64,000 nucleotides of DNA from Goodfellowiella coeruleoviolacea (GCF_024171785.1 NZ_JAMTCK010000004.1:186001-250000), one strand, 5' to 3'; shown: positions 38,299-48,206, numbered from the stretch's first letter. Notes: generated from the letters alone by a model not told the origin. Numbers and translations: made by a program.

Positions 38299-38806
38299 CT
38301 GCGCAGCTGCTACCTGTTCGACGCCTCGTTCTGGCAGGGCGGCGGCGGGTGGGAGTTCGTCGAGGTGGCTGCCGGCCTGCCGGAGATCGAGCGGGCCGTG
38401 CGCGACTACGTGCGCACCGGGGCCTTTGCCGCGGGGCGTTGGTGAGACCTGTGTGGTGCGGGTGTACCAGCGGGGCGGACTCGTCGCGGAGCGCGACGTC
38501 TACCCGCACCTGCGGGTCACGGTGCCCGGCCTGACCGAGTTGGTCTTCAACCAGAGCGCCGAGGACCACGGCGGCCATCCCGAGGCGGACGGCAGGTACG
38601 CGGGCATGTCCGAGGACGCGGTGTGGGCGGTGCTGGCTCCGGACGTCGACGAGACCGCCCGCGATGACCCGGACGCCATCGGCGTTGGCGTGGACTGGGC
38701 GGGCCTGGACCTGCCGGGGTTGGTCTCGCCGGTGCTGCCGCCCGGCGCCGAGATCGTCCGCCACGACCGGACGTTCCGTTACGGCCGCAACTCCTGTTCG
38801 GGGTGA
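38299..38806 (+). pseudogene. Hypothetical protein gene interrupted by a frameshift
   Basis: Two frames appear to be one gene. The first (38299-38445) reads LRSCYLFDASFWQGGGGWEF up to RTGAFAAGRW, then stops. The second reads GETCVVRVYQRGGLVAERDV onward to RYGRNSCSG, with its stop at 38804-38806. They overlap near 38430-38450 and the join is natural. A GGGAGG at 38285-38290 lies 8 nt before a CTG, the only start-like codon for the first frame. Either a one-base slip (real or sequencing) broke the gene, or a programmed shift occurs. No family is recognised. Its end carries the start of a 21-bp repeat array. Confidence 0.5.
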
Positions 38807-38962
38807 TGTCGCTCCGATTCGGGGTGATGTCGCTCCGACTATTGGAGGCGGCTGCACCCGATTCGGGACAACGCCGCGCTGATCCGGCACTCAACCGCTC
38901 CGCTGTGGAACTCCCACGCTCCGATTCGGTCTTTCTGTGCTCCTGTTTGGATGCCTTCCATC
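38792..38962. repeat. 21-bp degenerate array at 38.8 kb
   Basis: Clear 21-bp units start at 38792, 38813, 38899 and 38920, with degenerate ones between. Each begins TCC; the unit at 38899 starts TCCGCTGTGGAAC. The first unit overlaps the end of the broken gene. Confidence 0.75.
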
Positions 38963-38997
38963 CCCTTCTGGAGTGATCGGAGGTGGCGGATCCGAGG

Positions 38998-39885
38998 TCA
39001 GCGCGCCGCCGAAGCCAACGCCTCGACCAGGTCGCGGACGGCGGGTCGCTGGTCGTCCGGCCGCCAGGCCACCGCGAGTTCACTGGCGGGCAGCCCGGTG
39101 ACCGGCAGCGCGGTGATGCCGGGCCGCTGGTAGATCGCGGCGTTGCCCTCGGCCAGCAGCACCACGCCGCTGCCCTCCTCAACGGCCGCGAACGTCTCCT
39201 CGGCGTTGGACACGACCGCTCCGATCCGGGGCGGTCGGCCACCCCGCTGGTCCAGGGCCAGCCAGTGGTCGCGCAGCGGTCCGGCCTGCGGGGGCAGTGC
39301 CAGGAAAGGTTCGTCCAGCAGCTCGGCGAAGGCCACCTCGGCACGGCTGGCCAGCCGGTGATCGGTCCGCAGTGCCACCCACCTCGGCTCGGTGGCCACC
39401 ACCCGCACCCGGAACGCCTGCTGCTGGGGAATGGGCAGCCACACCAGCGCCACGTCCACCTCACCGCCGGCCAGGCCAGCGGTGGCGTCGTCCCAGTTGA
39501 CCTGCCGCATCCGCAGGTGCCACGCCGGCCGCTGCTCGGCGAACCGGGTGCGGGCACCCCGCAGCAGGCCCCGCCCCACGCTGGTGGACAGCCCCAGCGT
39601 CAGCACCGCGTTCTCGGCGGCGACCGCCGCGCTGATCTCGCGCTGTCCCCGGTCCCAGGTGCCCAGCAGTTCCCGGGCCACCGGCAGCAGCGCCTGGCCC
39701 GCCGCGGTGAGCGTGACCGTGCGCCGGTCGCGTTCGAACAACCGGACCCGCAGCCCGTCCTCAAGCTGGCGGATCTGCTTGCTCAACGCCGGCTGGGAGA
39801 TGAACAGCCGGCTGGCTGCCTTGGTGAAGTTCAGCTCCTCCGCGATGGCCAGGAAGTACCGCAGGTCACGGAGGTGAACGTCCAT
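38998..39885 (-). CDS. LysR-family transcriptional regulator
   Basis: A 295-residue regulator. The N-terminal helix-turn-helix is MDVHLRDLRYFLAIAEELNF and KAASRLFISQPALSKQIRQL, followed by a type 2 periplasmic-binding-like effector domain. ATG 39883-39885. The target is unknown. The nearest divergent gene is none; a GlxA-type regulator follows upstream on the same strand. Confidence 0.95.
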   Translation of the reverse strand: MDVHLRDLRYFLAIAEELNFTKAASRLFISQPALSKQIRQLEDGLRVRLFERDRRTVTLTAAGQALLPVARELLGTWDRGQREISAAVAAENAVLTLGLSTSVGRGLLRGARTRFAEQRPAWHLRMRQVNWDDATAGLAGGEVDVALVWLPIPQQQAFRVRVVATEPRWVALRTDHRLASRAEVAFAELLDEPFLALPPQAGPLRDHWLALDQRGGRPPRIGAVVSNAEETFAAVEEGSGVVLLAEGNAAIYQRPGITALPVTGLPASELAVAWRPDDQRPAVRDLVEALASAAR

Positions 39886-39942
39886 GACCCCTTGGGTACC
39901 ACAGCCGGTGTTGTCCAGGGTGGTGGAGGGGAGCGGGGGACG

Positions 39943-40069
39943 TCCACAGCGGATGCCGGGAGTTCCAGTTCGGCGAGCTGCCGTCAACGGCACCCCGGCG
40001 CCCCCTTCTGGGAGTTGATCAGTCCAGTGCGGGGCGGCTGAATTCCGTTCTCGAAACCCGTGATGCCGG
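39943..40069. repeat. Isolated 21-bp repeat copies upstream of the LysR gene
   Basis: Adjacent 21-bp units at 39943-39963 and 39964-39984 and single ones at 40023-40043 and from 40044 (TCCGTTCTCGAAACC). They lie in the 339-bp gap between the LysR and GlxA-type genes, which shows no gene. Confidence 0.5.
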
Positions 40070-40224
40070 TTCCGGCAGCGAGCGGAGCCCACCCCGAGCC
40101 GCGGTGCGGATCGCCGTCCCGTTCTGCCCGTAGAAGCCGGTGACTGCGGTGGACGCGGCGGTGATCGCGCGCTCACCGCACCGGCGGCGCGGGGCTTCGT
40201 CAGGCGGCGCAGGCGTTCCGGCGG

Positions 40225-41136
40225 TCACGTCCTCGCTCGGCCGCGCAGCCGGCGCACCATGCGGGCGTCGGCGAAACCCACGGCCCGCGCGGCCGCATCC
40301 ACGGTCGCGCCATGGCCAACGAGGTGTTCGACCCGTTCCACGCGGAGCGCCTGCTGGTAGCGCAGCGGCGTCATGCCGGTGGCCTGGACGAACAGGCGGG
40401 TCAGCGTGCGTTCGCCACAGCCGGCCGCCCTGGCCAGCTCGGCGAGGGGCAGGCGTTCGGTGAACCGCGCGTCGATCAGGTCCTGCACCCGGTGCACCAC
40501 GTCGTCGGGATGCGCGCGGTGCCGCAGCACGGCGCTGGCCTGCCGCTCGTCGCCGTGCCGCCGGACGGGCACGATCATGGCGCGGGCCACGCCCGCGGCC
40601 ACCGCCGGGCCGTGCCGGGTGGCGATCAGGTACAGGGCGAGGTCGATGCCGCTGGCGATGCCCGCCGAGGTCACCACCCGGTCGTCGGACACGTAGAGCA
40701 CGTCCGGCACCACGATCGCCCTGGGGTGGCGGCTGGCCAACTCGTCCTGGAGTTCGTAGTGGATGGTGCAGCGGCGGCCGTCGAGCAGGCCGGCCCGGCC
40801 CAGCGCGTCAGCGCCCGAGCACACGCTGGCCACGGTGCCGTGGGCGGCGTGGTGCTCGACCAACCGCCGCAGGCTGGCCTCGGTCAGCCGGGCGGTGCCG
40901 GCCAGGCGCGGCGCCCGCCACCCGGGAACGATGACGAGGTCGTCCGCGGTCAGGGTGGGCCACGTGGTCCCGGTCCGCACCGGCAGTCCCTGGGCGGCGC
41001 TCACCTCGGGCTGTTCGGCCAGGTAGTGCAGGGTGTAGTCGACGCCGAAGTCGGCCGCTGTGGCGAACACCTGGGCCGGCCCGGCGAGGTCGAGCAGGTG
41101 GAACCCGGGAACCAGGAGGAAGACGACGCGTGCCAT
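40225..41136 (-). CDS. GlxA-type regulator (DJ-1/PfpI + AraC HTH)
   Basis: A 303-residue protein. Residues 1-190 are a DJ-1/PfpI domain (VVFLLVPGFHLLDLAGPAQVF, with VASVCSGADALGRAGLLDG at the nucleophile elbow). Residues 210-303 are an AraC helix-turn-helix (LPLAELARAAGCGERTLTRLF, RVERVEHLV). ATG 41134-41136. Such regulators respond to small metabolites. No linked target is obvious. Confidence 0.93.
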   Translation of the reverse strand: MARVVFLLVPGFHLLDLAGPAQVFATAADFGVDYTLHYLAEQPEVSAAQGLPVRTGTTWPTLTADDLVIVPGWRAPRLAGTARLTEASLRRLVEHHAAHGTVASVCSGADALGRAGLLDGRRCTIHYELQDELASRHPRAIVVPDVLYVSDDRVVTSAGIASGIDLALYLIATRHGPAVAAGVARAMIVPVRRHGDERQASAVLRHRAHPDDVVHRVQDLIDARFTERLPLAELARAAGCGERTLTRLFVQATGMTPLRYQQALRVERVEHLVGHGATVDAAARAVGFADARMVRRLRGRART

Positions 41137-41317
41137 GACCCGGTCAGGCTACCGAGGCCAGCGGCTCGCCCCGGTGCGTTGGCCGGTTCCGTGGCCGCGC
41201 CGACGGCCGCCCGGCGAGCCGGCCCACCAAGCGCGGGTTGACCACGCGCGCCAGTGACCGGCGTGGGCCAGCGGGCGGATCACCGGGCCGGTGGACTGGT
41301 CAGCCCGGCGGTGTGGC

Positions 41318-42316
41318 TCAGACCTCGGCCGGCACCAGGGGCGCGGTGCCGTGCCTCCTCGCGCGCGCCGGCTGGGGGCGCGGTCGCCGGTGGTCGTCCT
41401 CGGGCGCCCGGCCGCCCTCGGAACTGGCCGCCGCGGGCTCGCCGGCCTCGCCGGCAGCGCGTTCCGGGCCGGCCAGCAGCCGCAACCGCTCCAGCCGTGC
41501 CCTGGTCTCGTCGTTCTCCGGCACGTAGCTGACCAGCCGCGCGCCCGACTGCGGGGCGAGCCACAAGCTGCTGTGCAGCAGCTTCAGGTATCCGACGTGC
41601 GGGTTGTCGACGTGCTTGGTGTTGTCGGAGACCCCGACCACCTCGAACCTGTCCCACAGCGCGCGGAACTCCGGCAGCGTCTGCAGCCGCGCCAGCATGG
41701 CCTTCCACGCGGGCTCGGCAACGTGCTCGGCCATGGCGGCGCGGAACTTCGCCACCATGACCCGGGTCTCGTCCTCCAGGTCACCCGTCGCGGCCCGCCA
41801 CTGGTCGTTGGTGAAGGCCAGCCACATGCAGTTGCGGTCCTCCCTCGGCAGGCCGTCCATGTCACACATGAGCAGGCTGAAGGCGCGGTTGTAGGCGAGG
41901 ATGTCGTAGCGCGCGTTCTGCACGCAGGCCGGGAAGGGGTCGAGGCGATCCAGCATCGCCCGCAGGGCGGGGGTGACCACCGTGCAGGGCTCCTCCGGCA
42001 CCGGGTCCGCCGTCCCACCGAGCGTGAACAGGTGCGCGCGCTCACTCGGGTCCAGCAGCAGCGCCCGCGCCAGCGCGTCCAGCACCTTGGCGGAGACCTG
42101 GATGTCGCGGGCCTGCTCCAGCCACGTGTACCAGGTCACCCCGACCGCGGCCAGCTGCGCGACCTCCTCACGGCGCAACCCCGGCGTGCGCCGCCTGGCA
42201 CCACGCGCCAGGCCGACCTGCTCGGGAGCGATCCGCTCGCGGCGGCTGCGCAGGAAGTCGGCCAGCTCCTGCCGGCGCGCGTTGGGGGCCTTGGCGCTGT
42301 CGGCGCGGGTTCTCAT
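41318..42316 (-). CDS. XRE-family regulator with MmyB-like ligand domain
   Basis: A 332-residue repressor-like protein. An N-terminal helix-turn-helix (RRTPGLRREEVAQLAAVGVTWYTWLEQ) is followed by the MmyB-like domain (NARYDILAYNRAFSLLM, DNPHVGYLKLLHSSLWL). ATG 42314-42316. It is divergent from a DHA2-type exporter, with an inverted repeat overlapping both promoter regions, which is the classic layout for a regulator of that exporter. The C-terminal 60 residues are low complexity. Confidence 0.92.
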   Translation of the reverse strand: MRTRADSAKAPNARRQELADFLRSRRERIAPEQVGLARGARRRTPGLRREEVAQLAAVGVTWYTWLEQARDIQVSAKVLDALARALLLDPSERAHLFTLGGTADPVPEEPCTVVTPALRAMLDRLDPFPACVQNARYDILAYNRAFSLLMCDMDGLPREDRNCMWLAFTNDQWRAATGDLEDETRVMVAKFRAAMAEHVAEPAWKAMLARLQTLPEFRALWDRFEVVGVSDNTKHVDNPHVGYLKLLHSSLWLAPQSGARLVSYVPENDETRARLERLRLLAGPERAAGEAGEPAAASSEGGRAPEDDHRRPRPQPARARRHGTAPLVPAEV

Positions 42317-42343
42317 GCCGCCACCCTGCCCTGACGATCCACC

Positions 42344-42393
42344 CTGTTACAAGGTGGTTTTTCTACCAGGATAAAGAGACTCTGGTAACAGGC
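42344..42393. promoter_or_regulatory. Divergent promoters with an inverted-repeat operator
   Basis: CCTGTTAC (42344-42351) and GTAACAGG (42386-42393) form an 8-bp inverted repeat. Rightward: TTACAA (42348-42353), 17 bp, GATAAA (42371-42376). Leftward: TTACCA (complement of 42384-42389), 17 bp, TAGAAA. Each repeat arm thus covers one -35 box. The likely binder is the adjacent MmyB-type regulator. Confidence 0.6.
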
Positions 42394-42418
42394 TGACGGG
42401 TGTCGAATCGTCGACGGC

Positions 42419-43915
42419 GTGAGTGGAACCGAAACTCGCGGAACAACCCGCCCAGAGCCGGCCAGGGCACCGGTCGCCGTCCCCGCCACCGCGGTGAGCG
42501 ATGACGGCCACGGCCTGCCCGACCACCAGCGGCCAGAACTGGGCGCGCTCGGCCTGTTCTCCGTCCTGCTCGGCGCGGCCCTGCCGCTGATCGACTTCTT
42601 CATCGTCAACGTCGCCCTGCCCACCATCGAGGAGGACCTCGACGCGGGCCCCGCACTGCTCGAACTGGTGGTGGCCGGGTACGGCCTTGCCTACGCGGTC
42701 CTGCTCGTGCTCGGCGGGCGGCTGGGCGACACGTTCGGCCGCCGCAGGCTCTTCGTCACGGGCCTGGCCGCCTTCGGACTCACCTCGCTCGCGTGCGGGC
42801 TCGCGCCCAGCCCCTGGGTGCTGGTGGTCGCCCGGGCGGCCCAGGGTGCCACGGCCGCGATGATGGTGCCGCAGGTCCTGGGCACCATCCACGCCGCGAC
42901 GACCGGCCACCGCCGGGCGAAGGCGGTGGGCCTGTACGGCGCGACCCAGGGCCTGTCCATGGTGGTCGGCCAGATCCTCGGCGGCCTCCTCGTCGCCGCG
43001 GACCCCTGGGGCACCGGCTGGCGCTCGATCTTCCTGGTGAACCTGCCGATAGCCGCGGTGGGCCTGCTGCTGTCGCTGCGGACCGTGCCGGAAACCCGCT
43101 CCCCTCGGCCCGAACCCGTCGACGTCCCCGGCACCGTCCTGCTCGCCGCGGCGCTCGCCGCGCTGCTGCTGCCGCTCACCGAGGGCAGGGCGGCGGGATG
43201 GCCGCTGTGGACCTGGGTCCTGCTCGCGGCCAGTCCGGTCCTCGCGCTGGCCTTCCACCGCGTCGAGGCGCGCGCCGACCGGCTGGGCCGCACCCCGCTG
43301 CTACCGCCGAGCCTGCTGCGCCTTGACTCGCTGCGGCGCGGCCTCGCGTTGCTGCCGCCCTTCGGGATCGGCTTCGGCGGCCTGATGTTCGTGCTGGCCA
43401 TCGCACTGCAACAGGGCCTGCGGATGACCGCGGTGGTCGCGGGTGTCGCGCTGGCACCGTTCGCGCTGTCCGTGTTCGCCGCCTCGTTCGCCGGCCCCCG
43501 CCTGGTCGCCCGCTACGGCGCGGGGCGGCTGGTGACGTTCTCGTGCCTGCTGCAGTTGGTTGGCGGTGCCCTGCTGGTCCTGACGTCGTGGCGCTACTGG
43601 CCGCACCTGAGCGCGTGGGGCCTGGCGCCCGCGTTCGTGGTCACCGGGTTCGCCCAGGGCCTGCAACTGCCGGTGCTCTTCCGCATCGTGCTCTCGGACG
43701 TGCCGCACGAACGCGCCGGGGTGGGCAGCGGCGTGCTGACCACGACCCAGCAAGCAGCGCTCGCGCTCGGCGTGGCGACGATCGGCTCGCTGTTCCTGGC
43801 TCTGCTCGGCCCGTGGGGCATGCGGGACGCGCTGCTGGCGGCGCTGCTGGCCTGGCTCGGCGCCATCGCGGTGACCGGCGTGCTGAGCCTCGGGCTGCCC
43901 CGCACCATCTCGTGA
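42419..43915 (+). CDS. DHA2-type MFS exporter
   Basis: A 498-residue membrane protein with about 14 helices. LPLIDFFIVNVALPTIEEDL and GGRLGDTFGRRRLFVTG are the drug:H+ antiporter motifs D1 and A, and motif C text occurs in GATQGLSMVVGQILGGLL. Start GTG 42419. It is divergent from an MmyB-type regulator and followed by an alpha/beta hydrolase gene on the same strand. The substrate is unknown, probably a toxic small molecule. Confidence 0.93.
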   Translation: MSGTETRGTTRPEPARAPVAVPATAVSDDGHGLPDHQRPELGALGLFSVLLGAALPLIDFFIVNVALPTIEEDLDAGPALLELVVAGYGLAYAVLLVLGGRLGDTFGRRRLFVTGLAAFGLTSLACGLAPSPWVLVVARAAQGATAAMMVPQVLGTIHAATTGHRRAKAVGLYGATQGLSMVVGQILGGLLVAADPWGTGWRSIFLVNLPIAAVGLLLSLRTVPETRSPRPEPVDVPGTVLLAAALAALLLPLTEGRAAGWPLWTWVLLAASPVLALAFHRVEARADRLGRTPLLPPSLLRLDSLRRGLALLPPFGIGFGGLMFVLAIALQQGLRMTAVVAGVALAPFALSVFAASFAGPRLVARYGAGRLVTFSCLLQLVGGALLVLTSWRYWPHLSAWGLAPAFVVTGFAQGLQLPVLFRIVLSDVPHERAGVGSGVLTTTQQAALALGVATIGSLFLALLGPWGMRDALLAALLAWLGAIAVTGVLSLGLPRTIS

Positions 43916-44100
43916 GCCGGGCCCGTCCCGCCGTCACGGCCCGTGCGGGTGGGAGGCCGAGGCCCCCGGCCGGCGGCAGCGGAGCCGGGACACCTCCACC
44001 ACATCAAGCGACGCGTCGCTCCCCGATGCGACGTCGTCCACAACGACAGCCCCATGCGTTCCCCAGAGCGAAGTCCCCCGGCGCGGAGGAAGGAGACACC

Positions 44101-44919
44101 GTGGCGAACACGAACACGAGCACGACGAGCAGGGTCAGGAAGGACCTCGACGTTCAGCGAGCGGGCCACACGACCATCCGGTACACGGTCAGCGGTCCGG
44201 CCGGAGGGCCGACGCTGGCACTCATCCACGGCTGGGCGTGCGACCGCCGCGACTTCGACGCGGTGACCGACCACCTGCCCGAGAACTACCGCGTCATCGC
44301 GATCGACCTCGCTGAGCACGGCGAGTCGCGCTCCACGCGCGAGGTCTGGACCATGGCGGAGTTCGCGCACGACGTGGCGGCGGTGCTGGACGCCGAGTCG
44401 GTGCGCACCTGCGTCGTGGCCGGGCACTCCCTCGGCGGAGCGGTCGCCGTCGAGGTCGGCCGCCTGCTCCCCGACACGGTCTCACACGTGGTCGCACTCG
44501 ACGCGCTGCACTACCTGTCCCTGTTCCCCGCGCTGAGCGCGGAACGGGCCGAGGCGATGCTGCGCGTGTTCCGCACGGACTTCGCCGGTGGGGTGCGGGG
44601 CCTCGTCGAGGAAGGTTCGCCGGCCGGCACCGACACCGCGCTCAAGGACGCGTACTTCGAGAAGATGGTCGCGGTGCGGCAGCCCGCGGGGCTGCGCTCC
44701 ATCGAGGGCCTGGTGCGCTGGGACATGGACGCGGCACTGCGCGGGACACCGCAGCCGATCACCGTGTTCGGGATACGCGACCTGGTGACGCGAGAGGCGA
44801 TCGACCGCTACGGGGACCGCTTCGACATCGTGCTCGTCGACCTGGGCAGCCACCACTTCCCGGTGGAGGCACCCGAGGGCACCGCGAAGCTGCTGGCGGG
44901 CGTGGTGGAAACCGAGTAG
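44101..44919 (+). CDS. Alpha/beta hydrolase
   Basis: A 272-residue hydrolase. LALIHGWACDRRDFDAV is the oxyanion strand, Ser in VVAGHSLGGAVAVE the nucleophile, and His in LGSHHFPVEAPEG the base. GTG 44101 with AGGAGA just upstream. It may be in one unit with the exporter, 185 bp upstream. Reaction unknown. Confidence 0.9.
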   Translation: MANTNTSTTSRVRKDLDVQRAGHTTIRYTVSGPAGGPTLALIHGWACDRRDFDAVTDHLPENYRVIAIDLAEHGESRSTREVWTMAEFAHDVAAVLDAESVRTCVVAGHSLGGAVAVEVGRLLPDTVSHVVALDALHYLSLFPALSAERAEAMLRVFRTDFAGGVRGLVEEGSPAGTDTALKDAYFEKMVAVRQPAGLRSIEGLVRWDMDAALRGTPQPITVFGIRDLVTREAIDRYGDRFDIVLVDLGSHHFPVEAPEGTAKLLAGVVETE

Positions 44920-45049
44920 GGACGAGCGCGGTTCGGTTCCCCGTCCGCCGGCCCACCCACCTCAGCCGGAGCGGCCCGGAAGCGGGGCCACGCGCTGGGC
45001 GCGCGTCCGTTCCCGGGGGAGCAGCCGCTGGGACGGGGTGCGCACGCGG

Positions 45050-45640
45050 TCAGTGCTCGGCCCCGGTCAGCTCGGCGACCGTGCGGATCGTGGCGAAGCG
45101 GCCGGCCAGCGCGTACTCGGTGCGGGTGATGACGTCCTCGACGCTGAGCGTCCTGGGGTCGGCGAGCAGTTGCTCCGGGGTCATGTCGGCCGGCGCCGTC
45201 CAGTGCCGGAGCGGCTCGGTCGCGGTCGCGTCGGTCACGAACGTGACGTCGAAGCCCAGGTCTGACGCGATCCTCGCGGTCGTCTCGCAGCACTGCTCGG
45301 TCCGGATGCCGCTGACGGTGAGTTCCCGGATGCCGCGCGCGGTCAGCAACCGCTGGAGGTTGGTGGTGGTGAAGGCGTTGTGCGCGGTCTTGTGCAGCAC
45401 TGGTTCCCCTTCGCGGGGAACCAGTCCCCGCATCAGCCGGACGTGACCGTTGGCGGGGTCGAACACGGTGCCGGTGCCCGGCTCGGTGTGCAGCACCCAG
45501 ACCACGAGGTCGTTGTCCGACCTGGCCTTGGCCACCAGGGCGTTGACCTTGGCGACGATGTCCGGATTGGACGCCAGCCGCCAACTCGCCCGCTGGCAGA
45601 AGGATTCCTGTACGTCGATGACGAGAAGCGCGTTGGTCAC
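45050..45640 (-). CDS. Isochorismatase-like cysteine hydrolase
   Basis: A 196-residue enzyme. Asp in LLVIDVQESF, Lys in LHKTAHNAF and Cys in RTEQCCETTARIA make the family triad. It starts at a GTG (VTNALLVIDV). The family includes nicotinamidases, N-carbamoyl amidases and isochorismatases; residues here do not decide. It is convergent with the alpha/beta hydrolase gene. Confidence 0.9.
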   Translation of the reverse strand: MTNALLVIDVQESFCQRASWRLASNPDIVAKVNALVAKARSDNDLVVWVLHTEPGTGTVFDPANGHVRLMRGLVPREGEPVLHKTAHNAFTTTNLQRLLTARGIRELTVSGIRTEQCCETTARIASDLGFDVTFVTDATATEPLRHWTAPADMTPEQLLADPRTLSVEDVITRTEYALAGRFATIRTVAELTGAEH

Positions 45641-45729
45641 CGGCTCAGTCTCGGCTTCGACCCCGCGCCAGGAACAGGCACCATCACGCCAGGGTGCGGA
45701 CCGATCCGGCCACCCCGATCCGGCCAGAG

Positions 45730-45757
45730 TCCACTGTGGTCAGTCCACTGTGGTCAG
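45730..45757. repeat. Two 14-bp direct repeats
   Basis: TCCACTGTGGTCAG occurs twice in tandem in the 306-bp gap (45641-45946) upstream of phoD. The TCCACTGTGG core is the same as in the 21-bp arrays elsewhere. The gap otherwise shows no gene. Confidence 0.5.
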
Positions 45758-45946
45758 CCGAGGTCGGTGGTGGTCTCGGGCAGGTACGGCCTGCGAGCAG
45801 GGTGCCGTCGGCGTGCGTGCAGCACGCACCGCCGCACCGCGGGTCGTGTCCGGTGGACGCGGTCGCGGGAAACCGCCGCGCGGGGTTCACCTCCCGCACG
45901 GCTGCGGTTGGCGGGCTGGTTGACCTGGGCGGATACAACGCGGCAC

Positions 45947-47521
45947 ATGGACCAACAGCCTCGTATGGGTCGACGTGCCGTGCTGCGGGCCGGCGTGGCC
46001 GGCGGTGGCGCGCTGGCCGCCGCCGGAGCGCTCGGCGTGCCCGCCGCCTCCGCCCAGGCCGGTCAACCGGCAGCCCCGGCCGTGGTGCGCCGCGACCGAC
46101 CGGTGCTCACCCACGGTGTGCAGTCCGGGGACGTCACCCCGTCCGGCGCGCTCGTGTGGACCAGGGCCGATCGGCCGTCCCGGATGCTGGTCGAGGTGAG
46201 CGCCGACCCGTCGTTCCGCAACGCCAGGCTGGTCCGGGGACCGCTGCTGACACCGGACACGGATGGCACGGGCAAGCTGCGGCTGACCAACCTGCCGCCC
46301 GGCCGGCAGGTGCACTACCGGGTGTGCGCCGAGGACCTGGACGGCCGGACCCGCAGCGAGGCCCTGACCGGCACCTTCCGCACCGCGCCCACCGGGCGGT
46401 CCGACGTCCGGTTCGTGTGGTCCGGCGACGTGGTCGGCCAGGGCTGGGGCATCAACCCCGACCTCGGCGGCATGACCATCTACCGGGCGATGGCCGACCG
46501 GCGGCCCGACTTCTTCCTGCACAGCGGGGACACGGTGTACGCGGACGGCCCGCTCACCGAGAACGTCACCCTGCCGGACGGCCGGACCTGGCGGAACCTG
46601 GTCACCGCCGAGAAGTCCAAGGTGGCTGAGACCCTGGCCGAGTACCGCGGTCAGTTCGCCTACAACCTGCTCGACGAGAACCTGCGCCGGTTCGCCGCGG
46701 CCGTCCCCGCCCACGTCCAGTGGGACGACCACGAGGTCACCAACAACTGGTATCCGGGCGAGATCCTCAACGACCGTCCCGAGTACACCGAGAAGCGGGT
46801 GGACGTGCTGGCCGCCCGCGCCTTCCAGGCGTTCCACGAGTGGCAACCGGTCGACGCGGCCCGCGCCGTGGACGGGCGGGTGTACCGCAGGTTCAGCCAC
46901 GGCCGGCGGGTCGAGGTGTTCATCCTGGACATGCGCACCTACCGGGACGCCAACACCTCACCCAAGGACGGCGTCGGCCGCATTCTCGGCACCGCACAGG
47001 CCCGGTGGCTGGTGGACGCGCTGAGCAGCAGCAGGGCCACCTGGAAGATCGTGGCCGCGGACATGCCGATCGGCCTGGTGGTGCCGGACGGTCAGGACAT
47101 CGAGGCGGTGGCCAACGGCCTGCCCGGCGGGCCGGGTGGCCGCGAGCACGAACTGGCCTGGGTGCTCGGGGAGATCGCCAGGCGCAAGGTGCGCAACGTG
47201 GTCTGGCTGACCGCGGACGTGCACTACACCGCGGCCCACCACTACTCGCCCGACCGAGCCGCGTTCCAGAACTTCGACCCGTTCTGGGAGTTCGTGTCCG
47301 GTCCGCTCAACGCCGGCGCGTTCGGGCCGAACGCCCTGGACCCGACGTTCGGCCCGGAAGCGGTGTTCGTCCACGCCCCACCAACCGCGAACACCTCGCC
47401 GCTGGACGGTTTCCAGCACTTTGGCGAGGTGTACGTGGACGGCGGCAGCGGCGAGCTGACCGTGTGGCTGCGCGACGCCACCGGCGCCGACCTCTGGTCG
47501 ACCACGCTGCGTCCCGCCTGA
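45947..47521 (+). CDS. phoD: PhoD-family alkaline phosphatase/phosphodiesterase, Tat-exported
   Basis: A 524-residue secreted phosphoesterase. A Tat signal ([21 protein letters not shown], ending PAASA) covers residues 7-35. A fibronectin-like N-terminal domain ([20 protein letters not shown]) precedes the metallophosphatase domain with [20 protein letters not shown] and [16 protein letters not shown] 45947; a second ATG at codon 6 is possible. It scavenges phosphate from phosphoesters outside the cell. No Pho box is evident upstream. Confidence 0.93.
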   Translation: MDQQPRMGRRAVLRAGVAGGGALAAAGALGVPAASAQAGQPAAPAVVRRDRPVLTHGVQSGDVTPSGALVWTRADRPSRMLVEVSADPSFRNARLVRGPLLTPDTDGTGKLRLTNLPPGRQVHYRVCAEDLDGRTRSEALTGTFRTAPTGRSDVRFVWSGDVVGQGWGINPDLGGMTIYRAMADRRPDFFLHSGDTVYADGPLTENVTLPDGRTWRNLVTAEKSKVAETLAEYRGQFAYNLLDENLRRFAAAVPAHVQWDDHEVTNNWYPGEILNDRPEYTEKRVDVLAARAFQAFHEWQPVDAARAVDGRVYRRFSHGRRVEVFILDMRTYRDANTSPKDGVGRILGTAQARWLVDALSSSRATWKIVAADMPIGLVVPDGQDIEAVANGLPGGPGGREHELAWVLGEIARRKVRNVVWLTADVHYTAAHHYSPDRAAFQNFDPFWEFVSGPLNAGAFGPNALDPTFGPEAVFVHAPPTANTSPLDGFQHFGEVYVDGGSGELTVWLRDATGADLWSTTLRPA

Positions 47522-47735
47522 CCCGGTTGGTCCGTCCCGCGCACGCGGCCGGCGTGGTACGTGGCCGCCTCCCGCGCTGGCCGGCACCCCGTCCGGTTAC
47601 GCTTTGCCGGAATCGCTGGCGGGCGTTGCCGTGTCCCTCGGAATCAGTTCCTGGACGGCGACGCCGTGCCGCCGGCCGACATCGCGCGCGTGCGGGTGTC
47701 CCCACGAGCAAGCAACGAATGGAGAACGAACGACC

Positions 47736-48146
47736 GTGAGTGAGCGCACCCTGGTTCTGGTCAAGCCCGACGGCGTGGCCAGGGGACTGGTTGGCGAGGT
47801 TGTCTCCCGGATCGAGCGCAAGGGCCTGAAGCTGGTCGCGCTGGAGCTGCGCAACGTGGAGCGCTCGCTCGCCGAGCAGCACTACGCCGAGCACGCCGGC
47901 AAGGGCTTCTTCGGTGACCTGCTCGACTTCATCACCTCCGGCCCGGTGGTGGCCGCGGTGGTGGAGGGGCCGCGGGCCATCGCCGCGTTCCGCCAGCTGG
48001 CCGGTGGCACCGACCCGGTGGAGAAGGCCACCCCGGGCACCCTGCGCGGTGACTTCGGCCTGGAGACCCAGTTCAACCTGGTGCACGGGTCGGACTCGCC
48101 GGAATCCGCCCAGCGGGAGATCGCCCTCTGGTTCCCCTCGCTCTGA
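47736..48146 (+). CDS. ndk: Nucleoside diphosphate kinase
   Basis: A 136-residue enzyme that phosphorylates NDPs from [22 protein letters not shown] at the start and the active-site His in [16 protein letters not shown] are diagnostic; length is normal. GTG 47736; GGAG lies 11 nt upstream. In mycobacteria ndk follows the DUF4233 gene directly; here 9.4 kb separates them. Confidence 0.98.
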   Translation: MSERTLVLVKPDGVARGLVGEVVSRIERKGLKLVALELRNVERSLAEQHYAEHAGKGFFGDLLDFITSGPVVAAVVEGPRAIAAFRQLAGGTDPVEKATPGTLRGDFGLETQFNLVHGSDSPESAQREIALWFPSL

Positions 48147-48174
48147 GCGAACCGATCGCGACCGGGCGCTGAAC

Positions 48175-48206
48175 GTGGCCGGCCGACCACGGGATCGGCC
48201 GGCCAC
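48175..48206 (+). terminator. Terminator after ndk
   Basis: A perfect 12-bp stem GTGGCCGGCCGA/TCGGCCGGCCAC with an 8-nt loop, 28 nt after the stop. Confidence 0.8.
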
